A stretch of DNA of 9,041 nt from a bacterium (lineage in GTDB: Bacteria > Krumholzibacteriota > Krumholzibacteriia > LZORAL124-64-63): NCBI GenBank assembly GCA_018652925.1, contig JABIBH010000283.1:1-9041 (forward strand), in the 5' to 3' direction. The notes under the pieces are model-generated. The model did no database searches and was not told the DNA's origin. It worked only from the letters and a program-made list of their open reading frames with translations. The translations under genes and the position numbers were made by a program. Positions 5,821-9,041 of the stretch are shown here, piece after piece. Each line of letters starts with the position of its first letter. The stretch's first letter is position 1.

Positions 5821-7701
5821 TCAAATCAGTTCTTTGCCGCAAGGAGATTTCTGAACAAACTGTTCATGCCAAACGATCATCGTATAAATTTGAATCAAAG
5901 TATCAAAATGCCAGTCTTTCCCTCTCCTCAATTCTTTCAATGACCGTGAGACCTCTTTTTGATTAAACCAGTCACATCCTGTCGAGTTAACATTGCCAAG
6001 TACATTTGCAAATTCTTCACTGAATATACTATTTCTTCTAGCCCAAGCAGCACGATCATAATATTCAGTTTTAAGTCGTGGATTGACATAGCCTAAACTT
6101 GCCTTACGAACAAATTCACTAAACTTCCTGTACCTTAAACGCTTTTTCTGATCAGATTTTATAGCAAGCTTTCCTGCAAATAAGTCATGACCGGTCCTAC
6201 TCCATGGCACTTCAGCTAACTCTTTGAGATGTTTTTTATACATTTCTATATATACTTGATTGCCAAACTTTTTTTGCATCGGAATTCTAAGCCACAAATC
6301 AAAAAGATCCTCATCAACAAAAGGAGTTAAAAGATGACAATATAGTCTGTGTATAAAAAGTGTAGACTGCATTCTTCGGCCAAGATTAAAATGCATATGC
6401 ATCATTTTCTGATCTGCAAAGGTTGGTAAATCAAGCCAAGGAGTAAATGAATCCCAAATCTGTTGCTTGGCTCCATCTGTTAATTCTGTAACCAATTCAG
6501 GGTTTATAAATTGCTTTAATTCAGCTGCTTTAGAAGCTACACCTGTTGACTTTAAAATCTTGTTTCTAAGTAATTCTGTATCAGTAATATATTCTAAATC
6601 TGAATTTGTGCAGAATTTTCCAGTTCCAATTGACAAATAGGGTCCAATAATTCCACTCAAAAGAGGAACTGTCCCTTCTGTTAATTGTTGAGATACTCCA
6701 ATTAAAGTTGAATTCCTGCAATTCACCTGGCCATCATTAAACCAGACTGCCTTTCTGGCATACTCTCCTGCCCAATCAGGATTGACTTCAATTAAACGAT
6801 GCTTACTATCAAGTTTCATTACAGAACATAGTTGCCTGCTAATTACAGTCTCAATGCAATCCTCTTGTCCATAGGTCACCAGATCTAGCTTCTGTCTATC
6901 TTTGACTTGATGTAAAAGCAATCTTGAGTCTAGTCCACCTGTAACAGGAACCGTCACCGAATCTAAACATGAATCTGGCAACCGTTTTGAAACTGAATTT
7001 CGAAACAATTCATATGCTTCATCAGCAAAATCAGATACAGACTTATTCAGTTCCGGCTTGACTTTATGTTCCCAACGGGGGCTGATTGATAAATCATTAC
7101 CATCCCATACTAATCGATGTGCCGGAGCTAACATTTTAATGTTTTTGAAAAGAGTTTCTGTTCCATGAGGACATTCGCGAGTCAAAAAAGTGCCCACTGA
7201 AGCGATATCAACAGTTTTGTCTAGGTTAGCCCAGCTCAAAAATGCTTTTAGCTCAGGACCGAATAATAAAACTTCATCATCCAAATACCAATACATATGA
7301 GAAAAACCAAGTTTATCATTTAGTATCTGTAACCTATTTCTATTCTTATCAAATATAAGTAAGTTAAAATGACCACCAATTGAGTTAATAAAGTCATCAC
7401 CATCTCTTAAATACCGCTCTAGTATTTTTACAGCAATCTGAGGTGAGTCATCTGGAACCAGTTTACCATCAATTGTAAATGCAGTTCCTTCAATCAAAAG
7501 AATGCTATCATTGATTGAAGCAAAATTTGATGACTTACTGAAAAATGGATTTGTGGAAAGTGCACCAAAGGCATAATGACCGTTATCATATTTAACCTTA
7601 TGGTACCAATTGCAGTGAGTCAGCAAATCACTCATCGAGTCAGCAATAAGCTGTGGTTTCTTGTCCATTTGCCGAGCAATAGCTCCATAAATACCAGGCA
7701 T
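5821..7701 (-). CDS. Asparagine-synthase-related protein with altered glutaminase nucleophile
   Basis: A 626-residue relative of glutamine-dependent asparagine synthetase, of the kind found in surface-polysaccharide and secondary-product loci. The N-terminal class II amidotransferase-like domain (about 1-165) begins MPGIYGAIAR: the usual Cys2 nucleophile is Pro, and IEGTAF (70-75) replaces the usual NGEIYN-type glutamine-binding block, so glutamine hydrolysis is unlikely. The synthetase domain keeps the pyrophosphate loop TGGLDS (254-259) and the late TPFVDEDLFDLWLRIP block (459-474). The second metal motif, usually S-G-E-G-x-D, reads SGIIGPY here, without the acidic residues. The enzyme may be ammonia-dependent, have another ligase activity, or be inactive. 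Start 7701 is chosen because GAGGTG lies nine bases upstream and the family N-terminus begins there; a GTG at 7773 would read through IS remnant sequence. Sampled lines are only 25-32 percent GC, below both neighbours. Confidence 0.85.
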   Translation of the reverse strand: MPGIYGAIARQMDKKPQLIADSMSDLLTHCNWYHKVKYDNGHYAFGALSTNPFFSKSSNFASINDSILLIEGTAFTIDGKLVPDDSPQIAVKILERYLRDGDDFINSIGGHFNLLIFDKNRNRLQILNDKLGFSHMYWYLDDEVLLFGPELKAFLSWANLDKTVDIASVGTFLTRECPHGTETLFKNIKMLAPAHRLVWDGNDLSISPRWEHKVKPELNKSVSDFADEAYELFRNSVSKRLPDSCLDSVTVPVTGGLDSRLLLHQVKDRQKLDLVTYGQEDCIETVISRQLCSVMKLDSKHRLIEVNPDWAGEYARKAVWFNDGQVNCRNSTLIGVSQQLTEGTVPLLSGIIGPYLSIGTGKFCTNSDLEYITDTELLRNKILKSTGVASKAAELKQFINPELVTELTDGAKQQIWDSFTPWLDLPTFADQKMMHMHFNLGRRMQSTLFIHRLYCHLLTPFVDEDLFDLWLRIPMQKKFGNQVYIEMYKKHLKELAEVPWSRTGHDLFAGKLAIKSDQKKRLRYRKFSEFVRKASLGYVNPRLKTEYYDRAAWARRNSIFSEEFANVLGNVNSTGCDWFNQKEVSRSLKELRRGKDWHFDTLIQIYTMIVWHEQFVQKSPCGKELI

Positions 7702-7710
7702 AACGCAAGT

Positions 7711-7716
7711 CACCTC
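7711..7716 (-). promoter_or_regulatory. Ribosome-binding site fixing the asparagine-synthase-like start
   Basis: GAGGTG on the minus strand lies nine bases before ATG 7701-7699. Neither in-frame upstream start (GTG 7773, ATG 7767) has a comparable site, and both lie within IS3 remnant sequence. Confidence 0.65.
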
Positions 7717-7747
7717 TAATCTTTCACTAAATTCACCAGTAACCCGG

Positions 7748-7891
7748 TGGACTTCCCTCAGTTTCATAGACACTCAAAGGTCACTATTTAAAGCACGTTC
7801 AAATGCTTCAGGACTAATGCCTCCAAGATTTATGATGACGTCTTGGATTATAAAACATCACTATGTAATCAAACAAGTCATTTCTAGCTTA
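7748..7891 (-). mobile_element. Decayed right end of an IS3-family insertion sequence
   Basis: Between the glycosyltransferase and the asparagine-synthase-like gene lies a remnant of an IS3-family element: the C-terminal end of an OrfB transposase (7774-7888, frameshifted), then a short tail ending GGGAAGTCCA (7757-7748) that resembles an IS3-type right terminal inverted repeat. The left part of the element, including OrfA and most of OrfB, is absent, and no second inverted repeat or target duplication could be identified. The remnant abuts the glycosyltransferase stop within about 25 bases. The terminal-repeat call rests on memory of IS3-type ends. Confidence 0.6.
7774..7888 (-). pseudogene. 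IS3-family OrfB transposase C-terminal fragment, frameshifted
   Basis: One minus-strand frame reads ARNDLFDYIVMFYNPRRHHKS (7888-7826, here 21 codons, key residues DYI, FYNPRR and H). The next frame continues LGGISPEAFERA and ends NSDL at TGA 7774-7776. Joined, these match the conserved end of IS3-group integrases (D-Y-I, F-Y-N, R-R-x-H, L-G-x-x-S-P-x-x-F-E). The frame changes around 7825-7828 in AAATCTTGGAGG, consistent with a two-base deletion. The fragment is cut at its 5' side by TAA at 7889-7891. It cannot encode an active enzyme. Confidence 0.7.
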
Positions 7892-7915
7892 AGACTTACC
7901 ATTAATAAAAAATTA

Positions 7916-9041
7916 CTACTCATAAAATAACTTTTTGTACACGCTGTCAGCTTTTGTGAAAACAGTTTTCCAGGTGAATGAATCAATTACACCTTGGAGC
8001 TCTATAAATGTAATCTCAGATTCATTTCCTGCTCTGCATATCTGCTCTTCTATTGCGCAACTTAAATTTTGAATAAAAGCTGATTCATCTTCTTTATACG
8101 GTGTGTCAATATTGCATAATCTTGGTAATTTAACCAAACTTACTGAGTCCAATTCTGCATCACCTAATATTTCTTCTACCCCAGGCAACTCAGTTACAAC
8201 AACCCTGCAACCAGAGGCAAGTGCTTCCAGAACCACCAGAGGCAACCCTTCAAAGAACGATGGCAATATCATCACGTGTGATAACTTCATAATTTCTGCG
8301 AGCCTCATCTGAGGGACGGCTCCGTAAATCTCCACTTTGTCACCCAGTTTTGCTGCCAACTGCAGACAGTTCTCTTTTTCTTGCCCAGCACCTCCGCCAA
8401 GCAGATGCAGCTTCCAGTTCGGGGAATCAATTTTTGCAAGAGCCCGCAACATCCACGGCACTCCTTTTGCATTACTCAACTTGCCAGCATAAACAATTTG
8501 CACAGGATCCGGATCTGGCTTGGCAATTTTAGTAAACAGCTCGTCATTGAAGCCTGCCCCGATTACTGCAATCTTGTCTGAATTAATTCCATAAAGTTCG
8601 CTGATTTCATTTTTCTGAACTTCACTCAAGGCAAAAATTGTATCGATTCCCCTACATCCTTCAAGAACCCTGCTTTGTAAATGTTTGCAATTGCCAAACT
8701 GTCGCAAGTCCGACCCCATACAGGTAGTCACCATTTTAATTCCAGGGAACAGCTTTCTAGTCAGGGAACTAACCAACCATAGGTGATTTGTGTGGATGAC
8801 ATCCGGTTTGAAATCGGCAACAGCTTTGGTGATTGCTTTGGAAAAGGCTGCTTCGTATTCATCGATATTCTCTGATGTTAAATCACAGAACCGTGAGCTC
8901 TCATAAGGCATTACATCGCTCATACCTGGAATAGTAAATGACACGTCCTCTTCGAATCGAACAAATGAAGCGAACTCGTCTGCAATCCAGTCCCTATGCG
9001 CTGAACAAGTTGGAGTCAAACCGGCAACAAGATAGTTTTCA
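7916..9041 (-). CDS. Glycosyltransferase family 4 (GT-B fold), 5' end outside window
   Basis: A GT4-type transferase, moving a sugar from an activated nucleotide donor to a lipid-linked or growing polysaccharide; exact donor and acceptor are unknown. About 374 residues are visible. The frame stays open to the window edge, reading ENYLVAGLTPT before the first possible TTG (9019), so the true start and the first N-terminal strand lie outside. Visible blocks are DVIHTNHLW and TTCMGSDLRQF of the N-terminal Rossmann domain, VIGAGF and VYAGKLSNAKG at the start of the donor domain, LLGGGAG, EIYGAVPQ, and the donor-site EX7E motif EGLPLVVLE followed by ALASGCRVV and TELPGVEEIL. No membrane helix is seen, so it likely works at the cytoplasmic face. 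It is upstream of and codirectional with the asparagine-synthase-like gene, from which the IS3 remnant separates it. Confidence 0.9.
   Translation of the reverse strand, partial: ENYLVAGLTPTCSAHRDWIADEFASFVRFEEDVSFTIPGMSDVMPYESSRFCDLTSENIDEYEAAFSKAITKAVADFKPDVIHTNHLWLVSSLTRKLFPGIKMVTTCMGSDLRQFGNCKHLQSRVLEGCRGIDTIFALSEVQKNEISELYGINSDKIAVIGAGFNDELFTKIAKPDPDPVQIVYAGKLSNAKGVPWMLRALAKIDSPNWKLHLLGGGAGQEKENCLQLAAKLGDKVEIYGAVPQMRLAEIMKLSHVMILPSFFEGLPLVVLEALASGCRVVVTELPGVEEILGDAELDSVSLVKLPRLCNIDTPYKEDESAFIQNLSCAIEEQICRAGNESEITFIELQGVIDSFTWKTVFTKADSVYKKLFYE

Noticed and set aside
5816..5842. TTG start at 5842 for the MsrB-MsrA gene
   Set aside because: No ribosome site precedes it, it would overlap the upstream gene by 22 bases, and it adds a polar extension before the signal peptide; ATG 5815 or 5785 is more plausible.
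7702..7773. GTG start at 7773 for the asparagine-synthase-like gene
   Set aside because: The extra 24 codons are mostly IS3 end sequence and ribosome-site DNA, and the family N-terminus begins at ATG 7701 with GAGGTG at good spacing.
1..9041. tRNA, rRNA, CRISPR array, tandem repeats
   Set aside because: No cloverleaf-like sequence with a TTCRA-type arm, no regularly spaced repeats and no rRNA-like stretches were noticed on reading both strands.

Overview
The window looks like a Gram-negative proteobacterial chromosome segment. A gammaproteobacterium is my best guess, from the family mix and a moderate, uneven GC content; nothing here fixes the taxon. No rRNA, tRNA or CRISPR array was seen. 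Function calls come from recognising family motifs by eye, with no database search.

Layout. (1) 1-114, plus strand: possible tail of a convergent gene entering from the left edge. (2) 76-2846, minus strand: a two-gene unit, a NosD-family beta-helix protein followed by an amidohydrolase-3 (YtcJ-type) enzyme. Their stop and start codons share one base (TAATG). The NosD gene appears to start at a rare ATT codon, which restores a complete Sec signal peptide. (3) 2847-3093: divergent regulatory region. (4) 3094-4569, plus strand: membrane-anchored NapC/NirT-type cytochrome with three membrane helices and six haem-binding motifs, one of them the non-canonical CX3CH. (5) 4684-4824, plus strand: a 46-residue single-span membrane protein, preceded by a leader with a hairpin and a possible Rrf2/IscR-like box. 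(6) 4874-5815, minus strand: exported fused methionine sulfoxide reductase, MsrB then MsrA. (7) 5821-7701, minus strand: asparagine-synthase-related protein whose N-terminal nucleophile Cys is Pro and whose second metal motif is altered; it is AT-rich. (8) 7748-7891: decayed right end of an IS3-family insertion sequence. (9) 7916-9041, minus strand: GT4 glycosyltransferase, its 5' end cut by the window edge.

How they may work together. The left half has a respiratory or periplasmic flavour: a NosD protein, normally a partner of NosF/NosY in copper maturation of nitrous oxide reductase, lies divergent from a probable quinol-oxidising multihaem cytochrome. None of nosZ, nosF, nosY or nosL is visible. 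The right half looks like part of a surface polysaccharide or cell-envelope locus (GT4 plus asparagine-synthase-like protein), disturbed by an old IS insertion and followed by an envelope methionine-repair enzyme. The most interesting signals are the orphan NosD with its ATT start, the hexahaem cytochrome with CX3CH and its small membrane neighbour, and the asparagine-synthase-like protein that seems to have lost residues in both active sites.
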